DNA of 64,000 nt from Effrenium voratum. Taxonomy: Eukaryota; Sar; Dinophyceae; Suessiales; Symbiodiniaceae. A model generated the notes under the pieces. It was not told the origin of the DNA. It ran no database searches and was given only the letters and a program-made list of their open reading frames with translations. This document shows positions 43,577-55,514 of the stretch, one piece after another. Every line of letters starts with the position of its first letter. The stretch's first letter is position 1. The stretch is taken from NCBI GenBank assembly GCA_963377175.1, contig CAUJNA010000458.1:832033-896032 (forward strand), read 5' to 3'. The position numbers and the translations under genes are program-made.

Positions 43577-46500
43577 CCTCGCCTGTCGCTCCCGGTCATC
43601 TCCAGATGCGACTGCAGCCGCCGCAGCACGGTAGCTCTGCAGAGCCTCCTGCTGAGCGGAATGGAAGGCAGTCTAAGACACCAGCAGGAAACAACACCAG
43701 CCGGAAACAACACCAGCCAAACCTCATTTTGTCTGCTGGGCCAGTTTCTTTGGCTAAATTCTTGCAACGTTTCCTGTAGCCGAGCTAGAAAACCAATAGC
43801 CTGAATGCCATGACCCCAACACCTAAGATACTTAATTTGTGTATACGAACCTATCGACTCTCCGTCAAGACCACTAAGAACAAGAAGGCAACTAATACGA
43901 ACAGTGTAAAAGGGCCGCACCAAAAAAGAGGACAACTCAAGAACGTCAAAACACGGCAAAACACGGAAGAAAAAAACAACTCCACCCAAATCTCAGCCTC
44001 GACGGGCCAAATTTCTGCTTGCTCGCTGTAGCTGCGCTCGCTGAGGCGCGAGGCTAGAGCATCGGCCTTGCGACATCCCGTGAAAAATACGCCGTTGCTC
44101 CTCAAAAGGGTTAGGCCCCTAACGGTTAGGCGCTGATAAAGCTTATGAAGGTGTACTTGGGGACCCACCCCAGAGTCAGGCAATGGGCTTCTTGGTGTGG
44201 GCCTTGCGCTCACCATGGCACTCTTTGTTTTTGCCCGGCTCGACCCTGGACTCCGCTGACGCTCCAAGCACATCTCGCCTTGGCCAAGGCCTCGTCGGAG
44301 CGGCGCCGGGAGATGGGGAGCTGGGCCTCCGCCAAGACCAGGAACCTTAGGGCATGCCGTGCAACCTGAGGAAACAAAGCGGCCTCAGAGAGAATTCGTC
44401 CCAGCCCTCAAAGGCGTCTGATATTTTCGAACCTCCCACTAAGTGCATGAATGTCTGAATGGCGGTCTCCGCTAAAAGGAATAGTTCAAAGAGTTATTCC
44501 TACTCTAAGACCCTGCAACTGTATGCCGGGGGTAGGAAAACTGGGAAACCGTTCGGGGCCAACCTGCCTCTACTTGTGGCGCTGCGTTGGGGGCATGCCC
44601 CCCCCCACCCCTCCGCCCGTCTTGCCACTTCCGGCGGGGAGGTTATTTCGCATCTCCGGTTGCTGCCCCAGCTGCCAACTGATCTTCTTAAGCCTCATGC
44701 AGTTGCTCAGGTGGGGGGAAGTTTGGTTGGGTGTGGCTGATCTAACTTTGCTTGGTCTGCACCACCGCGAAGCAAGTATCAGAAGATCGGAAAAAGCGAA
44801 CGTCCCACGCCCAAAGCCACGGCCCAAAGCCACAGCCCAAAGCCACAGTCGCCCACTTTTTGCTCAAAGTCTGTTCCTCTGCGCTGCCAAACACTTACGG
44901 AGGAACTTTTGGATCACCATCCCGCTTTGCTTCTCCCTGCCCTAACAAAAGCCAAGCTAGCTGGACACATTCTGAACATAGACCTTCCCCATCGACAGCG
45001 AGTCTGCCCGAACGCAAGAATACAGTGGGCGAAAGTACTGTAAGCAAACATATCGACCGAACGCACAGAATATCCGCAGCGCCTTTGTAAGAGCGCCCAG
45101 GATAGGGCGAGCTGAACGGGATTATCTCAAGAAATACGGCAACCTCCACAATGGGTGGTTTCCTTTCGGTCGCCCTTTAAAACAACCAACAAACGGTATA
45201 TGTACCCGTTAAAAACCACGAGCCCAGACCGCGGAATATGTGTGGTTTTCTCTGAGCGGCGATGTAATCAGCAGGCCCGGGCACTCACCCATCAGCTTCT
45301 CCTGCACTTCTGTGGTCAGGTTCTGCGTGGACAGAAATACCTCCTGTGCGAAATCAAGTCCAGTGACTGCGAATCAAAACCTGAGAAGGCTTTAAGGTTG
45401 CCCTAAAAGACAAATCCCACAAACGGGTATCAAGTGAAAAAAAAGCCATGCTGAATCCAATCAAGGCTTGGTTGATTGAAAGATATTGTCCTTTCTTAGA
45501 CTCGGTTGAGTCCAAAAGCAGTTATCATTTTGGGGGTTGAGTATGTCTAGTTGGGGGCCTAGCAAACCAAAAAGGGAAACTGCCACATCCCCACCCCAAA
45601 CTGGATTTTTTGACGGCACCGCTTCTCATACCTTGTGCGTCCCAAGGAAGAGCATGGGCTTGCATGGCAACGGCCCCCCGTGGACCCCACTCCCTTATCA
45701 CGCTAGTTAGGCAGTGGGGATGTTGCCATTGAACAACTCATGTTCCAATGTTGAGGCCGGGAAACAACTAGTGGATAGGCATCCGCTATCAAGCAACCAA
45801 CCGTTTGTGAATCGTATGTTCCATTGGTAGAAGTGGCACTACTGGCCGTCTGAATCCCGCCGCTTGCATCCGAGCCACATCGCACATACACACACACACA
45901 CACACACACCCCACACACACACACACACACCACCCGTGTCAGTCCGTGTGCTGTACATGCACGCGTCCAGGTAAAGAATAGAAGCCTATCCAGTGTCTCA
46001 GATGCCCAGTGGCCATGGAAAGTAAGGGGCATCCTTTTTTGGTAGGTTGGCTTTAAAGGGGAGCACTTGCCCCCCAAGAAAAGGAAAAAAGGGCGCCACT
46101 GGGCAACTGAGGTGCCAAACGAGAATGTTGCCTAACTTGATCACCTGAGATGCCCCGGAGGCAAGTGGCCAGTAGCGCCCCCAGTGAACGCCCAAATGTT
46201 TGTCCCCTGCAAACTATATTACAACCAGGGCTACTCGCATTTAGCTAGCCGCAAACAATCTAGGTGCCATTCTTGCACAACATAATCCGCATTGCGCCGG
46301 ATGTCGAACATTTCCTGACCCGCTGGTTGGGAAGTACAAGCCGGTTGGGAATGTCCCCACTCTGACTCGGCCGCGACAGAGGTTTCAAATGGTTTCAACC
46401 TCCTGTTCCGTGTTTAGCCTTTACATTGGTGTTCTGACCTGCAGAGTTGACTGGCTGGAAGAAACAACAGGTGAGTGCTTGCTTGCCTCCACAGCACCAA

Positions 46501-49336
46501 CCCTTTGCCCAGGTCTGGGTATGGCATCAACGCACATGTCCTCCAAGGGAGGGGGCCCTTGGTTCTGATAGAAGCGCAACAGCTTGTACTGCAACTCCTG
46601 GGATCAAATGCAACGGCTTGAATGCATACCTTGCCCAGTGATTCCATTTCCCTTCGTAGTAGGCAACCAAGGGAACCACCCTTCAAAAACCGAAAGGAAA
46701 AGGGCTGGCTACCGACTATGGTAGTAAGTGGGATCCAGGATGCGTCATCATTCCCGCTACAGTCTAAAAAAGAGGGGTATGACTGGGAACCGCCAAAGAT
46801 AAGCGGCAAACTGATCCACCTGTCATCCAAGAACAGGGTTCCCGCCCCACCTGATGGAAACTCACTTTAAAGTTGCGCAATGCAAAACCCACCCAATGTT
46901 GCATGCAAAATACCCCGAATACTGGCAAGTGCAGCTATCACAAGTCCTCGTGGCTCAAGTTTGCGTTTGGAATGCTCGCAGAAAACTCGATGCTCTGACG
47001 CGTCATTAAGTTCTGACTGTACGACCCAACTCCTTGGATTCTTCAAGCACATGCTCATGGTGCAGCAAACTGCCATGTTACGGGAAACACAGTGCAAGTT
47101 GGGTGGTTCTAAATGGGTTCCAGCGATCCCTATGCTACATTAACCCGCCTGTCATGTTATGCGAGCGAAGGGAAACTACCTGTGATCCGACTCGCAAGTA
47201 GAGTCATGGGAAGGTCAAGGGGAGTCGCCTTTGATGGCCCTGGTAATGGTCGCGTGCTTCGGTGGCCTTTCGTCCCATCCCAATCGTTTTTGGCACACAC
47301 CCTTTCAAAAGTGTGCAATCGCAATATCTGTGTCCGAGTGAAGCAACTAGAAGACTGGCAGGCATGCCTTTTGGCGCTATATCAATATCTGGAAATACGG
47401 GGTCAAGTGGTCACATTCTAATTGGGTATGTGTCAAAACAGGGGGACCCCGAAAATGGCGTCGGTTGTCCTTTTGGCTTACCATGATGAGAAGGGTACCC
47501 TCAAAAACACGTCATCGTGATCAGCGATGAGTGAATCTTACGGAGCATGGTCATGATTTCCTTGACAAGCACCCTTGCAATTGCTGTGTAAAATCCCTCC
47601 AGGGGGTCCATGAATCCATGACAATCCCTACCAAACCCGAGTACAGAGGTGTTTCGACCATGGCTCATACACGCAGCATTTTCACATCATCCCGACATAT
47701 CCCGACCAGAAATACACTGTAAATGGCCAAACTGGGCACAAGACCCACAACATGATCCGCAACTCAAGTGGACATTTCAGGTACGCTTTGCGCGCCTAGC
47801 CATGGTCAAACACCGGTCAAATGGATCATGGCTACAGTTCCCTCAATAGGAACCCTCATTATGCTTGCATGAATTCCCCAAAAAGCCCATGACTCATGAC
47901 TGTCACAGACCAAAGAGTCGCTTGACCATGATACGCGGATCATGTAAGAGGCAAACGTGAGAGTCCCGGCACCTTGAAGGGCAGCTGAACCTCTCCCAAA
48001 ACTTAGGATCGGTTTCTCTTATCTAGCTGCATGTAGCCCTGTGGGTAACCAAGGAAGCCCATCATCAAATAAACCTGCAAAACAAAACACCTGGCTACCT
48101 ATATCAAGGCAGCTGGGATCGCCAATCATTTGGGTGTTTTTGAGAGTACCCTTTTTGGGGTTAGTTTATAGGACAACCAAAAGAAACAACACCCTGTACA
48201 GCCCATTGTTACCCAAAAAATGTATCAAACAAAAAGTGGCCGAGCTGACAAAATGCTCGAGCATTCAAATGCTGGATCACACAAATTCCAATTCGAAATT
48301 TGAAGCCCAGCCTTTGAAGTCGCCAAGTTGCGCCCGGTTGCGCGCAGCTCATGCTTTAATACTGCACGACATGACAAGTGCCCACTCACAGTATGATAGC
48401 CCAGCGACCTAGCCGTTTGTGTCACAGTGCAGTCAGTTTCATCATCGAGTTCCAGCAGGTGCATACCAAAAAGCGTTCAGAAAAAAGCAAGCGCTCGTTC
48501 TGCCAAGAAGTGCTCGTCATACCCGAAAAACATGGCAAATGGCCCTTGGGCACATTTTTCTGTATCAAAGGGCTCTCCAGGACCCTTTTTGGGTACCCCT
48601 TTGGCATAACCGATGTATCAAGGGTATTTTTTAAGATACCAACCGTCTGCATAAAGCTCGGCCTAGGCTCCGCTCCCTCGAGAGTCCAGTTCTCGTTGCT
48701 GGGATGTGGCACCATACACTCCTCACAAGGGTCGTGTGGAGACCTGGAGGCTATGAATATGATTGTTTCCTTTTTGTGGCTGCTCCTTCAAGGAAACTCA
48801 GCGAAAACAACCCCTTTTGGGGTTACAAACAAACCCATATAGCACTTGTACAAGGAGAGGAGGGTGGTCTTTCTTGAGGAAATCAGATGGCTGGCTTCTG
48901 CCGCCAACTTCTCAAAGGTCAGCTCCATAGTTCGACCCATCAACTTAAAATAAACAACGCGGAACCGGGAAGGTGTTACCAACATCCAACTGGGCCCAAT
49001 CTCAAAAAGAAATCCCCCTATGCACATGAGACTTGCTGGAGTCGAAGTTCCCAGTGGCTCTGGAGGACAAATAAATTAAACCCTGTTTGGGAGTCGATCA
49101 CTTGTTCAGATCTGCTCATTTGCTCATTGATGTATATAATAAACTAGGCCCGCACTCATTTGCCCAAGTTGCTGTAATTCACCAAGCTGAATATATAAGG
49201 GAACCCCTTTGTATCCCAAACTAGCCTCATGGACGAGCTGTGTCTGTCCCCATTGGCTTCTCCGAGCCTCATCTCCGCGCGCGGCATAGCAGAACCCCAG
49301 CGCAAGGAGGACCCAGGCGCGAGCATGGAGAATCAT
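43577..49336 (-). CDS. minus-strand gene with signal peptide; possibly the N-terminal part of the DUF3431 gene
   Basis: Exon 1, 49226-49336, starts with ATG and encodes a classic signal peptide (MILHARAWVLLALGFCYAARG). It ends at GAG|GC. Then: 48835-48943 (acceptor after CCGCGTTGTTTATTTTAAG; FEKLAAEASHLISSRKTTLL), 48312-48361, 45289-45343 (EVFLSTQNLTTEVQEKLM, donor G|GTGAGT), 45039-45111 continuing either without a break or through a 35-nt intron to 44899-45003 (donor GTAAGT), 44261-44345 (LAEAQLPISRRRSDEALAKA) and 43577-43648 (EALQSYRAAAAAVASGDDRE). Phases agree at the chosen junctions. Helix-rich, Ala/Glu/Arg-rich middle part; no domain is recognised. All exons share strand and direction with the DUF3431 gene downstream. 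DUF3431 proteins are often secretory, so one gene from 49336 to 36622 is possible but not shown. Confidence 0.55.
44459..44740. CDS. coding-like island, strand unresolved
   Basis: Plus: ATG-started frame of 93 codons (YSKTLQLYAGGRKTGKPFG), with a CAG|GTGGGG donor near 44709. Minus: an exon-like stretch near 44608-44697 (MRLKKISWQLGQQPEMRNNL), rich in purine-first codons. The minus reading fits the gene it lies in; the plus reading is longer. Confidence 0.35.
44805..44850. repeat. short tandem repeat GCCCAAAGCCAC
   Basis: Three to four copies of a 12-bp unit, non-coding. Confidence 0.8.
45885..45931. repeat. (AC)n microsatellite
   Basis: Two AC runs separated by CCC. Shorter AC runs occur at 13952-13975, 34526-34543, 36986-37003, 51975-52000, 58119-58137 and 59588-59600. 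Confidence 0.95.
46004..46104. repeat. MITE-like element M2, copy 2, with 10-bp TIRs
   Basis: Begins GCCCAGTGGC and ends with its exact inverse GCCACTGGGC (46095-46104). The interior ATCC...TTTAAAGGGGAGCACTT matches copy 1. No coding capacity. A clear target-site duplication was not found. Confidence 0.7.
46639..46730. repeat. dispersed repeat D1, copy 2
   Basis: Matches 15550-15642, as described there. On the minus strand both copies include the frame LLRREMES. Confidence 0.7.
47110..47421 (+). CDS. possible plus-strand frame, unknown
   Basis: 103 codons open to TAA, natural composition (QLEDWQACLLALYQYLEIRG), but third positions show little bias and there is no splice support. It lies in a large intron of the minus gene. 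Could be a mobile-element relic. Confidence 0.3.
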
Positions 49337-49919
49337 CGCCGGGGCGGGATAATTCTACATGAGCATCGCTCAGGTCGTCCCTCAAAAACAACTGCTTCTC
49401 CCTGCGGTTGAATACCCCAGTTTCACACAATCACCCTAGCAGTGGAAATAGAAGTGGAAGCCTGTTTCGGGTCATTTTCAGTGCGAGGCTGAACTGGTGC
49501 CAGAGAACAATTGGGATACTGATTCACAATCGCTTGAAGTATTGCTTCAACTCTCCCTGCACCAGGAGCAAAAGCTGGGCTAAATCTGCAGAAGCTACTT
49601 TGTGCGAAATGGGCTGCTAACTTGCCATAAACTGAGCCGTTCACCAACTACAAACAGAGCTGTAGCGGAGCAAAACGAAAGCCAGCAAAGCGTGCAGAAT
49701 ACCTAAAGTTGGGTCGCATGTTGGTCTGCGCTTGGCATACACCACCATTGTTGTGTGATGCGGAGCAAATATGAAGCTCTTGGAAGCTAAAAGTGACGGT
49801 CATCTGCTTTGGAAAAACATGATCGGGGTGTTTCTTTTGAGGGAGCCCCTTTAGGCCAAACCTAATCATTACGAGCTGGCTATGTCATTAATTAAACAAA
49901 TAAAAGAGTTGCAACGTCT

Positions 49920-50462
49920 CTACCCTGGTTTGATGAGTCGTCTGCACCACACGCTGCTCCAAATCTGAGCCAAACGTCCGTGTCGATACGAGCGCAAAGA
50001 GAAAGCTAGCAAAAAGTCAAGTGCATACGCTCTTACTCTATCTCCGTGAAAGGCTGCGGGATTGCTGGAGTACGGTCCGCCTGGATTTGTGGGTGGACGG
50101 TCCACCCATATTCTCCCCAAAGCAACAGCAGAGCACAGGACATTTTGCCGGTGGTTGAACATGATTGTATTGTATCTGCACAAACTACCATACTTTGCAA
50201 ACAGGACTCTTAAATGAGAAGCTTCAATGTAAGCGCCTATCATCATGAATCATGGTTAATTAATTGTTGTGCATTGTATATGGGTGGGGCATGACGGCCC
50301 GCGGGCACGCTCAATTGTTTGCCTCGTGTGTCGCGGACTGCGGATTCCGTCCTGGGACACTTCTGCACAAAAACGTATGCCCTTGGTTTGCACAAAGAAA
50401 ACGACCTCAAAAGCCAAGTCTCCACAACCAGACCTCGATGGCTGACTCCCAACTTCACTCAC
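49920..50462 (-). CDS. 3' end of another minus-strand gene, unknown product
   Basis: The terminal exon 49920-50062 follows CAATCCCGCAG, encodes RAYALDFLLAFSLRSYRHGR and about 25 further residues, and ends in TAG. Upstream, 50290-50440 is open and coding-like (GDLAFEVVFFVQTKGIRFCA), with an alternative acceptor at CCCAG near 50357. The stop lies about 580 bp upstream of the ATG at 49336, consistent with tandem same-strand genes. No domain is recognised. Confidence 0.5.
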
Positions 50463-50515
50463 CTCATGTTTGCGAGGCCTGAACTCTGATCATGGGGACA
50501 CGATGACATTAGCGT

Positions 50516-50866
50516 ATGCCCGGGAGGGTATCCTTTTGGGTTTGCTTTCAGGAAGGAAACCAAGAGGAAACTGAAAATCAGGTTGGAGGTGCCATGGGAA
50601 ACAAACACAAGCAATCCATGGGATCAATGAGAAAACGTGAGCTCGCGCCTGCATCAAACGCCAGCAGCCGCCTCTCCAAGCAAGAGCGGTGCGCGAACTG
50701 GGCACAGTTCAAACACCTCAGATACGGCAACGCGCACGCACGGGCATGCAAGAACGCGTGGAAAGCGCTGACTTGGGGAAAAAGCGGAAAGCCTTGTTCA
50801 ATTCAGCTACCAGTGGCTTTATCTTTACAAGAAGCAACGAATTCCATTTCGTGCCCCACCATTTGA
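50516..50866 (+). CDS. plus-strand ATG frame or exon, unknown
   Basis: 117 open codons; a better start is ATG at 50594 (MGNKHKQSMGSMRKRELAPA). The core (SRLSKQERCANWAQFKHLRY) has strongly GC-rich third positions. The antisense frame is also GC3-rich (LERRLLAFDAGASS), so strand is not certain. It could be an early exon of the plus gene that ends at 52138. Confidence 0.42.
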   Translation: MPGRVSFWVCFQEGNQEETENQVGGAMGNKHKQSMGSMRKRELAPASNASSRLSKQERCANWAQFKHLRYGNAHARACKNAWKALTWGKSGKPCSIQLPVALSLQEATNSISCPTI

Positions 50867-51155
50867 CACGCCCAATTTTCGCGGGAACAAAGGCCACCCT
50901 TTGTGTGGTCGGGATTCAAACACACCACCACCTTTTTTGAGTTGGTTTTCAAGGGGCACCACTTTTTTGGGCTGGTTTTTCCAGGGAAGCACCATCTGGC
51001 CATGGGTCAAAACCCCGTACCGTACCCCCAGTGAACATCCCAATCCCCACAAATTTGGCTCTGCCATGGGTGGTGCACCTATCCCAAAATGGGATCCCAT
51101 TGGTTTTGACCCCAAAGCCATCGAAGGAACAAGGGACCCCACCTCTGTTGCCAAG

Positions 51156-52138
51156 GCTCGGCCGTGCCCAGCGTCGGCGGAAGTGCTGCGGCTCAGATTC
51201 TTTGGGCGCTACCTGACATCCATCCGGTCGGTGCTTTTTCTTCGCCCGAAAAAAGCGTCCAAACGCGTCATTGGGGTGGAGGTTGGGGGGGGGGAGTAGG
51301 TGGAGGGGTTTTAAGGGTGCCCCGTTTGGGGCTGGGTTTGAATGCAAAAAGGAACCGCGCCACCGACTCAAGGGGCCCTGCTGGCCATCCGCACAAATCG
51401 CCACGATTGACCCTCGTTTCACCCCCCCATATCAGTGAGCCCTAAGCTGCCAGCCTGGGTGAGCTCGTTTTACCCCTAGCACACAGCTTCCGCGCACAGA
51501 GGCATGCAGAGCCCGAATTGTTGGACTCATGATGGATGATGAGCAAGGACGACGTCGGGTGGAAGGCTTGTTTTGTTCCCACTGCCGAGACTTCGGGTGC
51601 CAACCACACCCTTTTAGCGCCTTGTCTCAGAACCTCGACCACTAAAATGGCTAGGTTCCTCCAAAAAACAGGCCCTTACAAAACCAGGTCACGAGGTTTC
51701 CTGTATGTCTACTCTGAATTGAACCAGGCTGGTTCACCTTCGCAATCTTCAACCCGCCATGACAAGCAAAGGCCAAGTCTTACCACATCTTGCGCAAGGG
51801 TTCCTGCAACATTCCCTAGTTCCTGCCTTTGTCGTCTGTAGTTTGGGTTTGTGCCTGAACTAGGGGATCTTCAAAACTGGTGCTTTTCCAGGTGCTTTCA
51901 AAGGGGCACACTAAAAAAAAGAGCTACACCTGGACTTACACCACACCTACGCCTACGCAGTACGCATACACACGGACACACACACACACACACACACACT
52001 TGTGCCCCACCTCGCCTCCAGCATGTTACAAAGGAAACATCGGAACAGCCGGTTGCTGCCCGCCGCTCGCACGCGGCAGGCCACCTCCCAGCTGCCGATA
52101 AAGTCGAGCGTCGGGCGTCGATCGCCGTGAAGGTTTAA
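51156..52138 (+). CDS. 3' part of a plus-strand gene (two exons), unknown product
   Basis: Exon 51156-51281 (42 codons, RLRFFGRYLTSIRSVLFLRP) has acceptor CACCTCTGTTGCCAAG and donor GTGGAG|GTTGGG. Exon 52022-52138 (38 codons then TAA) follows CCCCACCTCGCCTCCAG and encodes HVTKETSEQPVAARRSHAAG onwards. Both are phase 0 and join in frame. Basic, Arg/Ala-rich; no domain is recognised. The antisense of the second exon is also readable but lacks such splice sites. Confidence 0.6.
51442..51642 (-). CDS. possible minus-strand exon inside the plus gene's intron
   Basis: 66 open codons with natural start (VEVLRQGAKRVWLAPEVSAV) after CCATTTTAG. The plus strand here also has an ATG frame (MMSKDDVGWKACFVPTAETS). 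One of the two is probably coding; strand unresolved. Confidence 0.35.
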   Translation of the reverse strand: MVEVLRQGAKRVWLAPEVSAVGTKQAFHPTSSLLIIHHESNNSGSACLCARKLCARGKTSSPRLAA

Positions 52139-52306
52139 TGCTCACTTCGGATATATTTGGAGGGCAATACCCTTGCCAACGTCAACGCTCAACCCCATTA
52201 GCAGGATTCAACTGTTTCCCATTAAGTAGAGCCATCCCTGCTTATAGACTGGAATAATCCAGAGTCCAGAGTTGTGCAGCACTATACATGTCCAAAAGAA
52301 TCAAAA

Positions 52307-52745
52307 TCATCCATGAAAAAGGCGGGTGGTTTCACCCGGAGGGCTGGTGAGCCAACCCTTGGTTTTTTGAAGGGGACTGTTCGGGGAATTCAGGTTATCA
52401 TCGTCCAACGGTTCTGCTGACGCAAGCCCAAACAGGAACTGGTGGCGCCTTTCCTTAGATGTTGATGAAACCAAACAGGCTGGGTTTTGGGGATGCATCG
52501 ACTTTCAGTAGACACATACAGGCAATTGGTGTCCCACAACCATGTCAATGTCCCACAACACAACCCCAGGTGTTCAGGAAAAATCGATGGCAGTGGTGAG
52601 TCGCTGGTTCACCAAACTAAAACCAGTTGAATCACTGGTTTGCAAGCCACTCGTCGTCCTGCCTGCCATGCCACCCTGGGGGGTGGCGGAGGCTTATGCA
52701 CCGGCTTTTCCACCTGCAAGGCATCACGGGCCTATTGTGTTTTAG
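52307..52745. other. weak coding-like frames on both strands
   Basis: Minus 52307-52498 begins with ATG (MHPQNPACLVSSTSKERRHQ); plus 52542-52745 also begins with ATG (MSMSHNTTPGVQEKSMAVVS) and runs up to the GT repeat. Both are natural but unsupported by splice sites. Confidence 0.3.
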
Positions 52746-52754
52746 AAACCGGTT

Positions 52755-52889
<135 letters not shown>

Positions 52890-53401
52890 TTTTTACAGGG
52901 ACGCCAGAAGACAAACCACCCAAAATGGGGGGCCACCTAACAAAACGACACATTCATACGGCCCATACGAGTTTTTCTCAATATCGGCGTGCCAGGAAAG
53001 ACAAATGGACACCAACCTTCAGGGGTCATTAATCTGAGAAACACCAATATGGGGTGGTCTCAAAATAGGAATTGGAACTTGCGAGCAAATCGGTGGTGTC
53101 CCTTTGGTTTCCCTAACCAACCCCAAGAAGGTCACCCGCAAAGGAAGACAGTCTGTCTTCCCTTCTTCGGAACCCCCCTTGTGGTTGCTGGCGGGGTTCC
53201 TCTATGAGACATATCCCCACCCCCGCATGATTCACAGAAGGATCCTCCAATCAAATAGTAAATGTGGCTTTCACACTGGCCGACATATATTTAAGGAGCC
53301 CTTCAGACTGCTCTCATTTGACCGAACCGGTCGGCACAATTGAAACATGGCGACCCTGGTGAAGGAAAACCACATAAAAGGAAAGGCAACTCCCTTCGAA
53401 G

Positions 53402-53714
53402 TTGATGGTTGACGAGAGAGGTGGAGCAACCCTGATCAAGGTTGCTCCTAGGCTTGGGGAAGGAAAACATGTTCGGGATGGAATTGGGTCAAATGTGTCC
53501 CACGATCAAAAGCGAGGCCCAATGAGCTCCCAGGGCGTGGTCTCCGGCCTCCCAAATGTTGGCCTAAGGCTTGTTGAGCCTCATGAGGGCGTACCAAGAT
53601 TTCTTTCAGGGGGCCTTTATCTGCCTCCAGTATTGAAACATTGTCAAAATTACATAACCCAGCAGTAGAATTAAGGGGAAACAATCTCAGTCTCTGACTG
53701 TAAAACCCAGCCAT
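53402..53714. CDS. coding-like frame on both strands, strand unresolved
   Basis: Plus 53402-53668: 88 codons, starts MMVDERGGATLIKVAPRLGE, with purine-first codons. Minus 53448-53714: 88 codons, natural (GPLKEILVRPHEAQQALGQH). Low third-position GC. Perhaps part of a mobile element. Confidence 0.35.
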
Positions 53715-54501
53715 TCTTGAGGGTCGACACCGGTTCCTACAGGTGTCCTGGAAAACTGTTCAACCTACCGACAGCTATTCTGAATGCAACTTCCTGTCCT
53801 TCGGGGTGGCAGAAGTGCACATGGAAATTCAAAAAACCCAACGTAGGCAACCCGTCTTTGCAAGGTGACCAAAAGGTTGAACGGCCACATTTCAGGCTAT
53901 CACTAATTACCTCAGGGCACTCTCCTCAAAACTCAGCCACGCCAGCTCATCTTTTTGTCACGCTTTTTGGATTAAAACGACCTCTATGTATTAAACAAAA
54001 AACGGTGTCTGAAAACCATCTTCGGAGGGTGCGGCTTTAGTTTCGTTTCAACCCGAAAAGAATCATGCAAAAGGCAAGCCCTTGGATTGGCGCTGCACGG
54101 TTAGAAGCTTCCTACACAACCCTTTTTTCGGCTGCGCTGGCACCAAAGAAAGGGGATCAAAGAGGGCTAGCCCTAGCCACAATTTCAATTTCACTCAGCT
54201 GAAACTCCGCAGATCTGCTCTGGCAGTTGGCAAAGAGGCGCAAGGGCAAGGACACTTCCAGTGAGAAATATGGAAGTTTGTGTACCGCCAATGTAAGCTG
54301 AAGGCGGTACAAACCGATATAAGTGTTACCGTGTTACCCCATACCTCCAAAGGCCCCTGCTCTCTCTTGAGTAGCTGTTGGTTCAATATAGAGTTGGATC
54401 CTTAAAAAAGAATGTACTGCGGCTTATTAGGGCTTAATAATAGAATTACTCTGGGCTTATTCGAATCCAAGGTTTCTCCGCAGCTCATCCTTTGGTGCCG
54501 A

Positions 54502-54786
54502 CTAGGCGCTAATTATGTACACGGCTAAATATTCCTGAGCCGCCTGCAATAAGCTTGTGTCAAGGGCATGGACAAGCACGGCAAGTTCATCTGTTTGGAA
54601 CATGGACGAAGCAAGTGAGACAAAGAAAAACGAGTCCTTGGAATAATCGATGAGTCCCGCTGGTAAGTTCCTTGAACTACATAAGCTGAAGCCAGTGGAA
54701 TCCCATCTAAGTTTCTCTGTTCCACCAAGCAACAGGAACCAAGTAACAAAAACCGATCTGTTTGTTTGAGCCAGGTCCAAGCTCAC
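54502..54786 (-). CDS. minus-strand exon or small gene, unknown
   Basis: 94 codons to TAG at 54502-54504. Natural composition with hydrophobic helices (LVHALDTSLLQAAQEYLAVY). Preceded by TTGACCTTTGAACAG, an acceptable acceptor giving a 2-nt start phase. No domain is recognised; possibly a terminal exon. Confidence 0.5.
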   Translation of the reverse strand: MSLDLAQTNRSVFVTWFLLLGGTEKLRWDSTGFSLCSSRNLPAGLIDYSKDSFFFVSLASSMFQTDELAVLVHALDTSLLQAAQEYLAVYIISA

Positions 54787-54802
54787 TGTTCAAAGGTCAA
54801 CT

Positions 54803-55090
54803 TTGGTGTCCAAGATCCCAAGAGCAAAAGCGCGTGGCATGAAGCCCCAGTCCAATCTGTCTGCTACCGGGGGCCCCGGCAAGCAAGGTGCAGCGAATGA
54901 CAGGAACGAACCTGGGGCAAGCTATAGCTGCAGGCTGGTTTCAAGCATCCCGCTGAATGTCACGCAAACTGTGTTGCTTCAACTGAACCCCTGCAAACCA
55001 AACATAACAATATGGTGTATTGGTTTGTGGGGACACTTCCGTCAATCACATGGGTGCCCGCGCCCAAACTCGTATTGTTGGATTATGTAA
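54803..55090 (+). CDS. possible plus-strand frame, unknown
   Basis: 95 open codons starting VSKIPRAKARGMKPQSNLSA. The first 60 are natural with moderate third-position GC. It starts immediately beside the minus-strand exon at 54786. No splice support. Confidence 0.4.
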   Translation: MVSKIPRAKARGMKPQSNLSATGGPGKQGAANDRNEPGASYSCRLVSSIPLNVTQTVLLQLNPCKPNITIWCIGLWGHFRQSHGCPRPNSYCWIM

Positions 55091-55514
55091 TTGTGGTCCA
55101 TACTTAGTGGACCTGCAAAACTAGCATGATAAATGATCTGTCAAAGGAGATGCTGGCATAAGTGGATGCGTTCCTGCGCCTAAAGCCTTCTCAGTATTCA
55201 TGTCGCACCGAACGAGAAAAACCGTACTTGTCAGAGGGGTGGGGACCACAAAGATGGATGATGCGCAGCCACTAAAGGAAAGCAGCCCCTAATAAACCCA
55301 CGGGGTTAGACCGGTTGGTGACTACGCAGGCAGCGCACACAGGCGAGCAGCCAGGCAAGCAGCCAAGCAGGCAAACACCTACCAAGCAAACGATCTCCGC
55401 ATCCTTTGAAGTTTGATTGAACCTTTGAGGCACAAAGCTCAAGAACTCTGCCCAATCTAGCAGCTATGTTGGTGTCAACAGTGTAGCTCGCTTCTGCAGA
55501 GCGCCTAGCATGAC

